From: Streptomyces fulvorobeus
GTDB lineage: Bacteria > Actinomycetota > Actinomycetes > Streptomycetales > Streptomycetaceae
Assembly: GCF_013167895.1 (NCBI RefSeq)
Contig: NZ_BLWC01000001.1
Location: 3,534,001 to 3,598,000 of the forward strand
Direction: 5' to 3'
Length of the DNA: 64,000 nt
Position numbers and translations under genes: made by a program. This document shows positions 24,331 through 33,999 of this stretch, one piece after another. The number at the start of each line of letters is the position of its first letter. Position 1 is the stretch's first letter. The notes under the pieces were generated by a model, which was given only the letters and a program-made list of their open reading frames with translations, ran no database searches and was not told where the DNA came from.

Positions 24331-25626
24331 GTGATGTATTCGATGAGGATGGGCGAGGCCGTGCAGCGGCGCTTTCTGGGTGTGACCGCGGCGCTGGCCG
24401 CACTGGGTATGACGGCAACGTTGTCGGGCTGCGCGAGCGGCAGCGGCTCCGGTGACGTCACTCTGAAGTTCGTGGCGGCCGACTACGGCACCAGCGCGGC
24501 GAACACCTCGGAGACGTACTGGAACAACCTCGCCAGGAAGTTCGAGGAGGCGCACCCCGGCATCAAGGTCGACGTGCACGTGTACGCGTGGAAGGACGTC
24601 GACCGCGAGGTCTCCGAGATGGTGGCGCGCAACGAGGCCCCGGACATCGCGCAGATCGGCGCGTACGCCGACTACGCGAAGAAGGACAAGCTCTACTCGG
24701 CCGACCAGATGCTCGCCATCCGTACGCAGGCCAACTTCCTGCCTTCGCTGAGCGACGCGGGCAAGGTCAACGGCGAGCAGTTCGGACTGCCGTTCATCGC
24801 GAGCACCCGGCTGCTCTTCTACAACAAGAAGCTCTTCAGTGAGGCCGGGCTCGACGCGCCCGAAACCTGGTCCGACATCAAGCGCGACGCGGCCCGGCTG
24901 AAGGAGCGCGGCGTCCGCTACCCCTTCGCGCTGCCGCTCGGCCCGGAGGAGTCCCAGGCGGAGACCCTGATGTGGCTGCTCAGCGGCGGCGGGGGCTACA
25001 CGGACGACGTCGGCGGGTACGACATCGACTCCCCGCGCAACATCGCCACGCTCACCTGGCTGAGGGACGACCTCGTCGGCAGCGGGCTCACCGGGCCCGT
25101 CGCCCCGGGCAAGCTGGACCGGGCCAAGGCGTTCGACGCGTTCACGCGCGGCCAGGTGGGGATGCTCAACGGGCACCCCACGCTGATGGAGGACGCCGAG
25201 AAGGAGGGCGTCGAGGTCGGCATGGTGCCGCTGCCCGGCGTCGACGGGCCGAGCAGGGGCTCGATGGGCGTGGCCGACTGGATGATGGGCTTCAAGCAGA
25301 ACGAGCACCGGGCGGAGATCGGCAAGTTCTTCGACTTCGCGTACGAGGACGAGAACGTGCTCGCGTTCGCCGACGAGTACGACATGCTGCCCGTCACGGA
25401 CAGCGCCTCCGCGCAGATGGAGACGGACGCCCGGCACAAGCCGCTGCGGGAGTTCCTGGCGGCGCTGCCGAACTCGCAGTTCTACCCGTACGCCAAGACG
25501 TCCTGGGCGCAGGCCAGCGAGGCACTCAAGGAGAGCATCGGCACCGCTGTGGAGCCGGGAGGCGACCCGGCGGGCGTGCTCGCGGAGATAGCGCGGAAGG
25601 CGACGCAGGCGGAGCAGGCCGAGTAG
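24331..25626 (+). CDS. orphan sugar ABC transporter substrate-binding lipoprotein
   Basis: About 431 residues of the bacterial extracellular solute-binding family 1. A lipoprotein signal peptide ends in the lipobox TLSGC. The mature part has typical SBP segments: KFEEAHPGIKVDVHVYAWKD, APDIAQIGAYADYAK, FGLPFIASTRLLFYNKKLF and GQVGMLNGHPTLM. No permease or ATPase genes are adjacent, so it must work with permeases encoded elsewhere and MsiK. Four in-frame starts (24331, 24334, 24343, 24349) are possible. Divergence from nagKA and a dre-like site suggest an amino-sugar ligand, as inference. Confidence 0.87.
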   Translation: MMYSMRMGEAVQRRFLGVTAALAALGMTATLSGCASGSGSGDVTLKFVAADYGTSAANTSETYWNNLARKFEEAHPGIKVDVHVYAWKDVDREVSEMVARNEAPDIAQIGAYADYAKKDKLYSADQMLAIRTQANFLPSLSDAGKVNGEQFGLPFIASTRLLFYNKKLFSEAGLDAPETWSDIKRDAARLKERGVRYPFALPLGPEESQAETLMWLLSGGGGYTDDVGGYDIDSPRNIATLTWLRDDLVGSGLTGPVAPGKLDRAKAFDAFTRGQVGMLNGHPTLMEDAEKEGVEVGMVPLPGVDGPSRGSMGVADWMMGFKQNEHRAEIGKFFDFAYEDENVLAFADEYDMLPVTDSASAQMETDARHKPLREFLAALPNSQFYPYAKTSWAQASEALKESIGTAVEPGGDPAGVLAEIARKATQAEQAE

Positions 25627-25667
25627 GCGGGGGCGCGGTTGTCCGTGCGGCCGATTAGGTTGTTCAT

Positions 25668-25904
25668 ATGACCGACCACCCCCCACTCTCCGACCGGGAC
25701 CGGGCCCTGCTCGCCCTGGAGCGGCGGTCCTGGGCGGGACCGGGCGCGAAGGAGCGGGCGATCCGCGAGGAGCTCGGGATGTCGCCGGTCCGCTACTACC
25801 AGCTGCTGAACGCGCTGATCGAAGATGTGCGGGCGCTGGAGGAGGACCCGGTGACGGTGAACCGCCTGCGAGCGGTGAGAGCCGCCCGCCGCGCCCGCCG
25901 CTGA
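25668..25904 (+). CDS. DUF3263 small helix-turn-helix protein
   Basis: 78 residues: LSDRDRALLALERRSWAGPGAKERAIREELGMSPVRYYQLLNALIEDVRALEEDP, then a basic tail. This is the actinobacterial DUF3263 family, which looks like a minimal HTH (REELGMSPVRYYQLLNAL) and is probably a DNA-binding accessory. It follows the binding protein by 41 bp and precedes otsB by 76 bp on the same strand. Confidence 0.85.
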   Translation: MTDHPPLSDRDRALLALERRSWAGPGAKERAIREELGMSPVRYYQLLNALIEDVRALEEDPVTVNRLRAVRAARRARR

Positions 25905-25980
25905 CTCCGCCCCGCACCCCGGTGGTCAACCGCCCCGGGGTGCTGCCCCGGGGCAGCGGCCGCCGCTATAAGGTCGGAGC

Positions 25981-26832
25981 ATGGGCAGTCACCCCGATCA
26001 CCTGCCGACCCCGACCACCCCGGCCGGCCTCGAAGGTCTCGCCGCCATCCTGGCCCGGCCGGACCGAGCCGTGGTCGCCCTCGATTTCGACGGCACACTC
26101 GCCGACATCGTCCCCGACCCCGAACAGGCCCGCGCCCACCCCGGCGCCGTCGCCGCGCTCGCCGCACTCGCGCCACGCGTCGCGTCCGTCGCCGTGATCA
26201 CCGGCCGCCCGGCCGATGTCGCCGTGCGGTACGGCGGTTTCGCGGGGGTGCCGGGCCTCGACCGCCTCGTCGTGCTCGGCCACTACGGCGCCGAACGCTG
26301 GGACGCCGTCTCCGGCACCGTGCACGCCCCCGCCCCGCACCCCGGCGTCGCCGCCGTGCGCGCCGCACTCCCTGGTGTGCTGCACGGGTTGGACGCGTGG
26401 CACGGCAGCTGGGTGGAGGAGAAGGGGCAGGCCGTCGCCGTACACACCCGGCGGGCCGACGACCCGCAGGCCGTCTTCGACGCGCTCCGCGCTCCCCTCG
26501 GACGGCTCGCCGCCGAACACGGGCTGATCGTCGAACCGGGCCGCCTGGTCCTGGAGCTGCGCCCGCCCGGCATGGACAAGGGGGTCGCGCTCGCCGAGTA
26601 CGTACGGGAGACGGACGCCGAGTCCGTCCTGTACGCGGGGGACGACCTCGGCGACCTCGCCGCCTTCGCCGCCGTGGAGAAGCTGCGCACCGAGGGCCCG
26701 GACGGCATCCCCGGGCTGCTGGTCTGCAGCGGCGGCGCCGAGGTCCCCGAACTCGCCGAAAGGGCCGACCTGCTGGTGCCCGGCCCCTCCGACGTCGTCG
26801 CTTTCCTGTCAGCCCTCGCGCAGCGCCTCTAG
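25981..26832 (+). CDS. otsB: OtsB, trehalose-6-phosphate phosphatase
   Basis: 283 residues of the HAD superfamily, class IIB. Motif I is VVALDFDGTLADI (nucleophile and acid Asp), motif II contains VITGRP, and motif IV is SVLYAGDDLGDLAAF. A cap-domain segment has LDAWHGSWVEEKGQAVAVHTR and LELRPPGMDKGVAL. It removes phosphate from trehalose-6-P made by OtsA. Its last 24 bp overlap the end of the convergent otsA gene, so the two genes of one pathway are read toward each other. Confidence 0.94.
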   Translation: MGSHPDHLPTPTTPAGLEGLAAILARPDRAVVALDFDGTLADIVPDPEQARAHPGAVAALAALAPRVASVAVITGRPADVAVRYGGFAGVPGLDRLVVLGHYGAERWDAVSGTVHAPAPHPGVAAVRAALPGVLHGLDAWHGSWVEEKGQAVAVHTRRADDPQAVFDALRAPLGRLAAEHGLIVEPGRLVLELRPPGMDKGVALAEYVRETDAESVLYAGDDLGDLAAFAAVEKLRTEGPDGIPGLLVCSGGAEVPELAERADLLVPGPSDVVAFLSALAQRL

Positions 26833-28188
26833 CTGGTCGAGGAACCACTGCTGCGGCGGCAGCGCCGTCGCGGCAGCGGCCAGGGCCTTCGTGCGGTCCG
26901 CCCGCTCCTCGTACGGCATCGACAGGGCCTGGTGCAGGGCCTCGGCCGTGCCCGTCACGTCGTACGGGTTGACCACGATCGAGGCGTCGCCCAGCTCCTC
27001 GTACGCCCCCGCCTCCCGCGACAGCACCAGGACGCAGCCGTCGTCGGAGACCACGGGGACCTCCTTGGCTACCAGGTTCATCCCGTCCCGGATCGGGTTC
27101 ACCAGGGCCACGTCGGCCAGCCGGTACGCCGCGAGGGAGCGCGCGAAGTCGTCCTTGACGTGCAGGATCACGGGCGTCCAGCCGGGCGTCCCGAACTCCG
27201 CGTTGATCTCGTCGGCAAGCGTCTGCACCGCCGCGGTGTACTCCCGGTACACCGCGAGGTCCTGCCGCGAGGGGTAGGCGAACGCGATGTGGGAGACCTG
27301 CTCGCGCCACTCGGGGTGCTCCTCCAGCAGCGCGCGGTAGGCGAGCAGCCCGCGCACGATGTTCTTGGAGAGCTCCGTCCGGTCCACCCGCACGATCGTC
27401 CGCCGGCCGGCGCCCACCTGTTCCCGCAGGGCCGCCATCCGCTCGTCGACATCGGCCTCGTGGGCGCGGCGGCGCAGGAACTCCGCGTCCGCCCCGAGCC
27501 CGTGCACCCCGATCCGGGTGCCTCCGGTGCCGCCCAGGATCTCCGTGCAGCAGCCGATGAAGGCGTCGGCCCACCGCCGGGTGAGGAACGCCGCACGGTC
27601 GGCACCGAGGATGCCCCGCAGCAGCTTCTCGCCGATGTCGTCGGGCAGCAGGCGGAAGTAGTCCACGGGCGCCCACGGGGTGTGCGAGAAGTGCCCGATC
27701 CGCAGATCGGCGCGGAGCTCACTGAGCATGCCCGGCACCAGCGCCAGGTGGTAGTCCTGTACGAGGACCGTCGCGCCCTCGCCCGCCTCCTCGGCGAGCG
27801 CCTCGGCGAAAGCACGGTTGTACGCCTCGTACGAAGCCCACTGCCGCCGGAACCCGGCGTCGAACGCGGGCTCCAGCGGGGTCTGGTACAGCATGTGGTG
27901 GACGAACCAGAGCACCGAGTTGGCGATGCCGTTGTACGCGTCGGCGTGGAGCCCGGCGTCGATGTCGAGCATCCGTACGCCCGGTTCGGCGACGCCCTGC
28001 CTGACCGCCTCGCGGTCGCCCTCGCTCAGGGCCGCGCACACCCACAGCTTGTCGTCGACGGCGCTGAGGCCGGAGACGAGACCGCCTCCGCCCCGTTTGG
28101 AGGTGAGTGATCCGTCCTCGCCCCGGGTGTAGGACACCGGGCCGCGGTTGGACGCGACGAGAATCTGGGCAGCGTGCTCGGAGACCAT
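26809..28188 (-). CDS. otsA: OtsA, trehalose-6-phosphate synthase
   Basis: 459 residues of glycosyltransferase family 20. Donor and acceptor motifs are present: VASNRGPVSYTRGEDGSLTSKRGGGGLVSGL (UDP/G6P loop), WFVHHMLYQTPLEP, VQDYHLALVPGML, IGHFSHTPW, RVDRTELSKNIVRGL and the terminal DGMNLVAKE motif. It makes trehalose-6-phosphate from a nucleoside-diphosphate glucose and glucose-6-P. The ATG at 28188 matches the family start. It is the first step before OtsB. Confidence 0.95.
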   Translation of the reverse strand: MVSEHAAQILVASNRGPVSYTRGEDGSLTSKRGGGGLVSGLSAVDDKLWVCAALSEGDREAVRQGVAEPGVRMLDIDAGLHADAYNGIANSVLWFVHHMLYQTPLEPAFDAGFRRQWASYEAYNRAFAEALAEEAGEGATVLVQDYHLALVPGMLSELRADLRIGHFSHTPWAPVDYFRLLPDDIGEKLLRGILGADRAAFLTRRWADAFIGCCTEILGGTGGTRIGVHGLGADAEFLRRRAHEADVDERMAALREQVGAGRRTIVRVDRTELSKNIVRGLLAYRALLEEHPEWREQVSHIAFAYPSRQDLAVYREYTAAVQTLADEINAEFGTPGWTPVILHVKDDFARSLAAYRLADVALVNPIRDGMNLVAKEVPVVSDDGCVLVLSREAGAYEELGDASIVVNPYDVTGTAEALHQALSMPYEERADRTKALAAAATALPPQQWFLDQLEALREG

Positions 28189-28244
28189 GTACCGGAACCT
28201 AGCCCGTTCCGTAACCCTGCAAACGTCCGTGCGGCCTCCGGCCG

Positions 28245-28459
28245 TCAGCCGTGGCCGCGTCCGCGGCCTCTGCCGCGCGCCGCCGCCCGCGCGACCGCCC
28301 CCGCCCCGGCCAGGGCGAACGCGAGGCCCCGAGCAGCCACAGCCGCTCATCGGTGCCTCCGGCGTCGGCCAGGGCCGGCAGGGCGGGCAGGGCGGGCAGG
28401 GCGGCGGCGTGGACGGGCAGTCGGCGCGGGCGCGGGGCGCTCAGTCGAGGAAAAGCCAT
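28245..28459 (-). pseudogene. small membrane protein between otsA and gpgS, single-base frameshift
   Basis: ATG at 28459 opens a frame (MAFPRLSAPRPRRLPV) through an LPA repeat to TDERLWLLG. Beyond that the -1 frame carries a convincing transmembrane C-terminus, GLAFALAGAGAVARAAARG, with a TGA at 28245. Adding one C to CCCC at 28327-28330 (a G on the coding strand) fuses both into a 71-residue protein with one membrane helix and a basic end. A GGCAGGGCG triplet repeat (28375-28405) encodes the LPA repeat. Function unknown. Confidence 0.5.
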
Positions 28460-28496
28460 AAAAGTGAAATGTAGGGGACTTTTATGACTTTACCGA

Positions 28497-29447
28497 CTAC
28501 GCCGCGCGACGGACCTGGTACTCCTCGATGTCCCGCATCGGAGGCCGCTCCTCCGTGTCGACCGGGTGAGTGCACGGCACGAAACCGTTCTCGCCCCGCT
28601 CGAACTGGGTGAGGACCGGCCGTACGAGGTGGCTCCGGGAGAGCCGCGCCTGGGCGGTGCGGTAGATCGTGGCGGCCATCCTGCCCAGCGCCTGGCTGTC
28701 CTGGTTGCGGTGTCTGCGCACGCCGACGTCGACCTGGGCCAGCGCGTCCAGCCCCACCAGGTGCAGAGAGTCGATGAGCAGGCCCAGCTCCACCCCGTAA
28801 CCGACCGGGAACGGCAGCTGCTCCAGCAGGGAGCGCCGCACGGCGTACTCACCGCCGAGCGGCTGGACGAAACCGGCCAGCTGGGGCCAGTGCAGGTTGA
28901 GCAGCGGCCGTGCGACCAGTTCAGTGACCCGGCCGCCCTGACCGGCGGTGTTGTGCAGCGGCCGGTCGTACATCGCCTTGACGAACTGCACCGGGGGATC
29001 GGTGAGCAGCGGCCCCACGGTCCCGGACACGAAGTCCGCGGAGAAGTCCTTGAGGTCCGCGTCGATGAAGCAGACGATCTCGCCGCTGGTGACCAGCAGC
29101 GACCGCCACAGGACCTCCCCCTTGCCGGGGAGGGCGGGTATCCGGGGCAGGATCGCGTCCCGGTGGACCACCCGGGCGCCCGCCTCCGTGGCGACCCGCG
29201 AGGTGGCGTCCGTCGATCCGGAGTCGATGACCACCAGCTCGTCGATGAGCGGCACGCGCTCCATCAGCTCGCGCCGGATCGTCGTGACGATGTCGCCGAC
29301 CGTCGCCTCCTCGTTGAGGGCGGGCAGGACGACGCTGATGCTGCCGCGGTGCGGGTCCCTGGCCCTGGCGGCCACGAGACGATCCAGCGGACGATCGGCG
29401 GCCGACCAGGAACGCCTGGTCAGCCAACGTTCCACCTCTTCGATCAC
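28497..29447 (-). CDS. gpgS: GpgS, glucosyl-3-phosphoglycerate synthase
   Basis: 316 residues from GTG at 29447 with GGGAGA upstream. It is a GT-A fold glycosyltransferase family 81 enzyme: VVLPALNEEATVGDIV, DELVVIDSGSTDAT, LPGKGEVLWRSL, the metal-binding ICFIDADLKDF-type motif, and GGEYAVRR. It transfers glucose from an NDP-glucose to 3-phosphoglycerate, the first step to the compatible solute glucosylglycerate or to methylglucose polysaccharides in actinobacteria. Proximity to otsA and otsB makes this a compatible-solute region. No gpgP phosphatase gene is seen nearby. Confidence 0.9.
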   Translation of the reverse strand: MIEEVERWLTRRSWSAADRPLDRLVAARARDPHRGSISVVLPALNEEATVGDIVTTIRRELMERVPLIDELVVIDSGSTDATSRVATEAGARVVHRDAILPRIPALPGKGEVLWRSLLVTSGEIVCFIDADLKDFSADFVSGTVGPLLTDPPVQFVKAMYDRPLHNTAGQGGRVTELVARPLLNLHWPQLAGFVQPLGGEYAVRRSLLEQLPFPVGYGVELGLLIDSLHLVGLDALAQVDVGVRRHRNQDSQALGRMAATIYRTAQARLSRSHLVRPVLTQFERGENGFVPCTHPVDTEERPPMRDIEEYQVRRAA

Positions 29448-29599
29448 GTCGAATCTCCCTGCGTGTGATCCATCTCGCGGTTCGGACGACTGGTTCAACC
29501 GTCCGGGGCTTCGGATACAGTCTTGAACAACGCGGACGACCCTCGCATCTCGGGGGTCCGCCCGTGACAAACGCCTGGATCGGTGATCCAGCGCCATAG

Positions 29600-29728
29600 C
29601 GCTCATCCAGAGGGACTGAGGGAACGGCCCGTTGAAGTCCCGGCAACCCCCCCACCGACCGCGAGGTCACGGTGGGGAAGGTGCCAAATCCGTCTTATGG
29701 CGAAATGCGCCATGAGGAAGATGAGGAG
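29600..29728 (+). promoter_or_regulatory. SAM riboswitch (S-box type) in the thrC leader
   Basis: The S-box core is readable. P1 is CTCATC (29602-29607) with GATGAG (29720-29725). P2 is GGGACT...AGTCCC with a kink-turn-like GAGGGA and the GGCCCGTTGAAG segment. GGCAACC leads into P3 (CCCCACCG/CGGTGGGG), then GGTGCCAAATCC, and P4 is ATGGCG/CGCCAT. The P1 3' strand runs into GAGGAG (29723-29728), the best Shine-Dalgarno candidate before thrC, so SAM binding would be expected to block translation. Whether it is SAM-I or the actinobacterial SAM-IV variant needs a covariance search. Confidence 0.88.
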
Positions 29729-29745
29729 AAAGGGCCTCCGCCAGC

Positions 29746-31038
29746 ATGGCTGTGCAGACTGAACTGACGAACAACCCCTCCACCGTGGACCTCGGTCCCG
29801 CCGCGGCGCTCTCCTGCCGCGAGTGCGGCGAGCGTTTCGAGCTCGGTCCGCTCTTCGCCTGCGCCTCCTGTTTCGGGCCGCTCGAAGTGGCGTACGACCT
29901 GCCGAGCGGCTCTCCCGACGAGCTCAGGAAGCGCATCGAGGCCGGACCCGACAACATCTGGCGCTATGCGCCGCTGCTGCCGGTCCCCTCCGACGTGGCG
30001 GACAAGCCCAACCTCAACCCCGGCTTCACCAAGCTGGTCAAGGCCGACAACCTCGCCCGTGAGCTGGGCGTCACCGGCGGCCTGTTCGTCAAGGACGACT
30101 CGGGGAACCCGACGCACTCCTTCAAGGACCGCGTCGTCGCGATCGCCGTCGAGGCCGCCCGTGCCTTCGGCTTCACCACCCTCTCCTGCTCCTCCACCGG
30201 CAACCTCGCCGGTGCGGTGGGCGCCGCCGCCGCCCGTGCCGGTCTGCGCTCCTGCGTCTTCATCCCGCACGACCTGGAGCAGGGCAAGGTCGTCATGGCC
30301 GCGGTGTACGGCGGTGAGCTGGTCGGTATCGAGGGCAACTACGACGACGTCAACCGCTTCTGCTCCGAGCTCATCGGCGACCCGCTCGGCGAGGGCTGGG
30401 GGTTCGTCAACGTCAATCTGCGCCCCTACTACGGCGAGGGCTCCAAGACCCTCGCGTACGAGATCTGCGAGCAGCTCGGCTGGCGGCTGCCCGACCAGCT
30501 CGTCATCCCGATCGCCTCCGGTTCGCAGCTCACGAAGATCGACAAGGGGCTCCAGGAGCTCATCAAACTGGGCCTCGTCGAGGACAGGCCGTACAAGATC
30601 TTCGGCGCCCAGGCCGAGGGCTGCTCCCCGGTGTCGGCGGCCTTCAAGGCCGGTCACGACGTCGTGCGCCCCCAGAAGCCGAACACGATCGCCAAGTCGC
30701 TCGCCATCGGCAACCCGGCCGACGGCCCGTACGTCCTGGACATCGCCCGCCGTACCGGTGGGGCCGTGGAGGACGTGGACGACGAGCAGATCGTCGACGC
30801 GATCAAGCTGCTGGCCCGTACCGAGGGCATCTTCGCCGAGACCGCGGGCGGGGTGACGGTCGGTGTGACGAAGAAGCTGATCGAGGCGGGTCTGCTGGAC
30901 CCGACGCTGACCACCGTCGTGCTGAACACCGGTGACGGTCTCAAGACGCTCGACGCGGTGGCCGCGACCTCGCAGGCGACCGCGACGATCCGGCCCAGCC
31001 TGGACGCGTTCCGCGCCGCCGGCCTTGCCACCAGCTGA
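29746..31038 (+). CDS. thrC: ThrC, threonine synthase
   Basis: 430 residues of fold-type II PLP enzymes. An N-terminal Cys4 motif (LSCRECGERF and FACASCFGPLE) is followed by the PLP-lysine motif HSFKDR with Lys127, the SSTGNLAGAVGAAAARAG phosphate loop and the IASGSQLTKI motif. It converts O-phosphohomoserine to threonine in the cytoplasm, at the branch with methionine synthesis. The SAM riboswitch in its leader therefore links threonine output to methionine status. The ATG at 29746 is an unusually long 17 nt from GAGGAG. Confidence 0.95.
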   Translation: MAVQTELTNNPSTVDLGPAAALSCRECGERFELGPLFACASCFGPLEVAYDLPSGSPDELRKRIEAGPDNIWRYAPLLPVPSDVADKPNLNPGFTKLVKADNLARELGVTGGLFVKDDSGNPTHSFKDRVVAIAVEAARAFGFTTLSCSSTGNLAGAVGAAAARAGLRSCVFIPHDLEQGKVVMAAVYGGELVGIEGNYDDVNRFCSELIGDPLGEGWGFVNVNLRPYYGEGSKTLAYEICEQLGWRLPDQLVIPIASGSQLTKIDKGLQELIKLGLVEDRPYKIFGAQAEGCSPVSAAFKAGHDVVRPQKPNTIAKSLAIGNPADGPYVLDIARRTGGAVEDVDDEQIVDAIKLLARTEGIFAETAGGVTVGVTKKLIEAGLLDPTLTTVVLNTGDGLKTLDAVAATSQATATIRPSLDAFRAAGLATS

Positions 31039-31069
31039 CCACCCGAGACCGAAGGAAGGCACCCACCCC

Positions 31070-31345
31070 ATGAGCGTCAAGGTCCGCATCCCCACCATCC
31101 TCCGCACCTACACGGGCGGCGAGGCCGAGGTCTCGGCGGAGGGCGCGAACCTCTCCGAGGTCATCGCCTCCCTGGAGCAGAGCCACCCGGGCATCGCCGC
31201 CCGCGTCCTGGACGACCAGGGCAAGCTCCGCCGCTTCGTGAACGTCTACGTCAACGACGACGACGTGCGCTTCGAGGGCGGCCTCGAAGCGGCCACCCCG
31301 GACGGTGCCGGTGTCTCGATCATCCCGGCCGTCGCCGGAGGCTGA
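31070..31345 (+). CDS. MoaD/ThiS-family sulfur carrier protein
   Basis: 91 residues with a beta-grasp ubiquitin-like sequence ending in the required C-terminal Gly-Gly (IIPAVAGG). Segments VKVRIPTILRTYTGGEAEV, LSEVIASLEQSHPGIAARVLDD and VNVYVNDDDVRFEGGL match the CysO/MoaD-like branch. After adenylation and thiocarboxylation these carriers donate sulfur; mycobacterial CysO serves cysteine synthesis. It follows thrC by 31 bp with GAAGGAAGG as ribosome-binding site and is probably co-transcribed under the same riboswitch. Confidence 0.9.
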   Translation: MSVKVRIPTILRTYTGGEAEVSAEGANLSEVIASLEQSHPGIAARVLDDQGKLRRFVNVYVNDDDVRFEGGLEAATPDGAGVSIIPAVAGG

Positions 31346-31410
31346 CCGGACCGCAGGCCCCCCGGGGCCGGCGCGCACGGCCGCCGACTTCGCAGTGTGA
31401 CCCCTGTTGC

Positions 31411-31435
31411 CCCCTCCGCGAGAGAAGCGGAGGGG
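31411..31435 (+). terminator. terminator after thrC and the MoaD-like gene
   Basis: CCCCTCCGC (31411-31419) pairs perfectly with GCGGAGGGG (31427-31435) across a 7-nt loop. The flanking TTGC and CAA extend the stem with one bulge, and AATTCT follows, so this resembles a classical intrinsic terminator. Confidence 0.85.
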
Positions 31436-31439
31436 CAAT

Positions 31440-31795
31440 TCTGCATGGTTAGGCGCGGTAGAGTTGGGAAGTCCCCTCCGCTGCCTGTGCCACCCGCATA
31501 TGAGAATGCGCCTGGCCCCGATAAGAAGCAGCCAAAGTGTGCGACCCCCTTGAGTCATAAGTGACCTTTGTCGGGCCCGACTTGCCCAGGAACCTCATGG
31601 ATTTCTCCTAAAGGGGCGATCCGTCGTGCCCGGATTTCTCGTCCGACTGACCTGTTGCAGAGGGCAGTTGGGCAGATACATTCGGCCGCGGTCGACGCGT
31701 TCCGGCGCACGCACCCTCTCCTGTCGGAGGGTGAGTTCTGACCCGGGCCCGCGAAGTGCGGTCCTGTGCAAGGGCCAGTAATAGGGGAGTTAGGC
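31440..31795 (+). other. long AT-richer leader of the cold-shock gene
   Basis: About 350 bp with no credible gene and lower GC than the surroundings. It contains a small hairpin (CACCCTC ... GAGGGTG, about 31709-31733), and the ribosome-binding site GGGGAG is close to the csp ATG. Long structured leaders are common for cold-shock genes and may act as RNA thermosensors; that role is inference. Confidence 0.4.
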
Positions 31796-32002
31796 ATGGC
31801 TCAGGGCACCGTCAAGTGGTTCAACGCGGAGAAGGGGTACGGCTTCATCGCGGTCGACGGTGGTGCGGATGTTTTCGTCCACTACAGCGCGATCCAGATG
31901 GACGGGTACCGCACCCTCGAAGAGGGTCAGCGAGTTGACTTCGAGATCTCGCAAGGCCAGAAGGGGCCGCAGGCGGACATGGTCAAGCTCGCCGTCGGCT
32001 GA
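31796..32002 (+). CDS. cold-shock protein (CspA family)
   Basis: 68 residues. Both RNA-binding motifs are intact: [14 protein letters not shown] (RNP1-like KGYGFI) and DVFVHYSAI (RNP2-like VFVHY). These OB-fold proteins bind single-stranded RNA/DNA and act as RNA chaperones. In the second motif [13 protein letters not shown] and the following [15 protein letters not shown] are as in Streptomyces constitutive Csp proteins. Confidence 0.96.
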   Translation: MAQGTVKWFNAEKGYGFIAVDGGADVFVHYSAIQMDGYRTLEEGQRVDFEISQGQKGPQADMVKLAVG

Positions 32003-32040
32003 GCTCGGCACGGTCGGCCAACGACACCACTCACGCGCGC

Positions 32041-32070
32041 AGGGTCCGTACCCCCAGGGGTGCGGGCCCT
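32041..32070. terminator. terminator downstream of the cold-shock gene
   Basis: AGGGTCCGTACCCC (32041-32054) pairs with GGGGTGCGGGCCCT (32057-32070) over 14 positions, two of them G-U in the RNA, leaving only two central bases unpaired. Confidence 0.7.
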
Positions 32071-32176
32071 TCGTGCGTCCTCGTGCGTCCGGGACGCGCC
32101 TGGGACGCGACGGGGCGTGCGCCGGGCGTGTCGGGTGCGGGACACGCCCCCTCTTTGTCCACATCCCGAGGGGGCG

Positions 32177-32239
32177 CTTGCACTCGCAGGGGTCGAGTGC
32201 TAATCATTGGCATTAGCACTCTCCAGGTGAGAGTGACAG
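32177..32239 (+). promoter_or_regulatory. tandem CIRCE elements (HrcA operator) of groEL2
   Basis: CIRCE consensus is TTAGCACTC-N9-GAGTGCTAA. Element 1 is CTTGCACTC (32177-32185)-N9-GAGTGCTAA (32195-32203), with a perfect right half. Element 2 is TTAGCACTC (32213-32221)-N9-GAGTGACAG (32231-32239), with a perfect left half. The two perfect halves also face each other across exactly 9 nt (32204-32212). HrcA would repress groEL2 through these sites. Confidence 0.9.
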
Positions 32240-32260
32240 AAACTTGGACCGGGCCGGTGA

Positions 32261-33988
<1,728 letters not shown>

Positions 33989-33999
33989 TCCCTCCCGGA

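Noticed and set aside
22078-25929. A 3.8-kb continuous reverse-strand frame through nagA, the antisense of nagK and the binding-protein gene
   Set aside because: Only the first 1155 bp are coding (nagA). The rest is antisense to well-supported genes; long open antisense frames are expected at this GC content.
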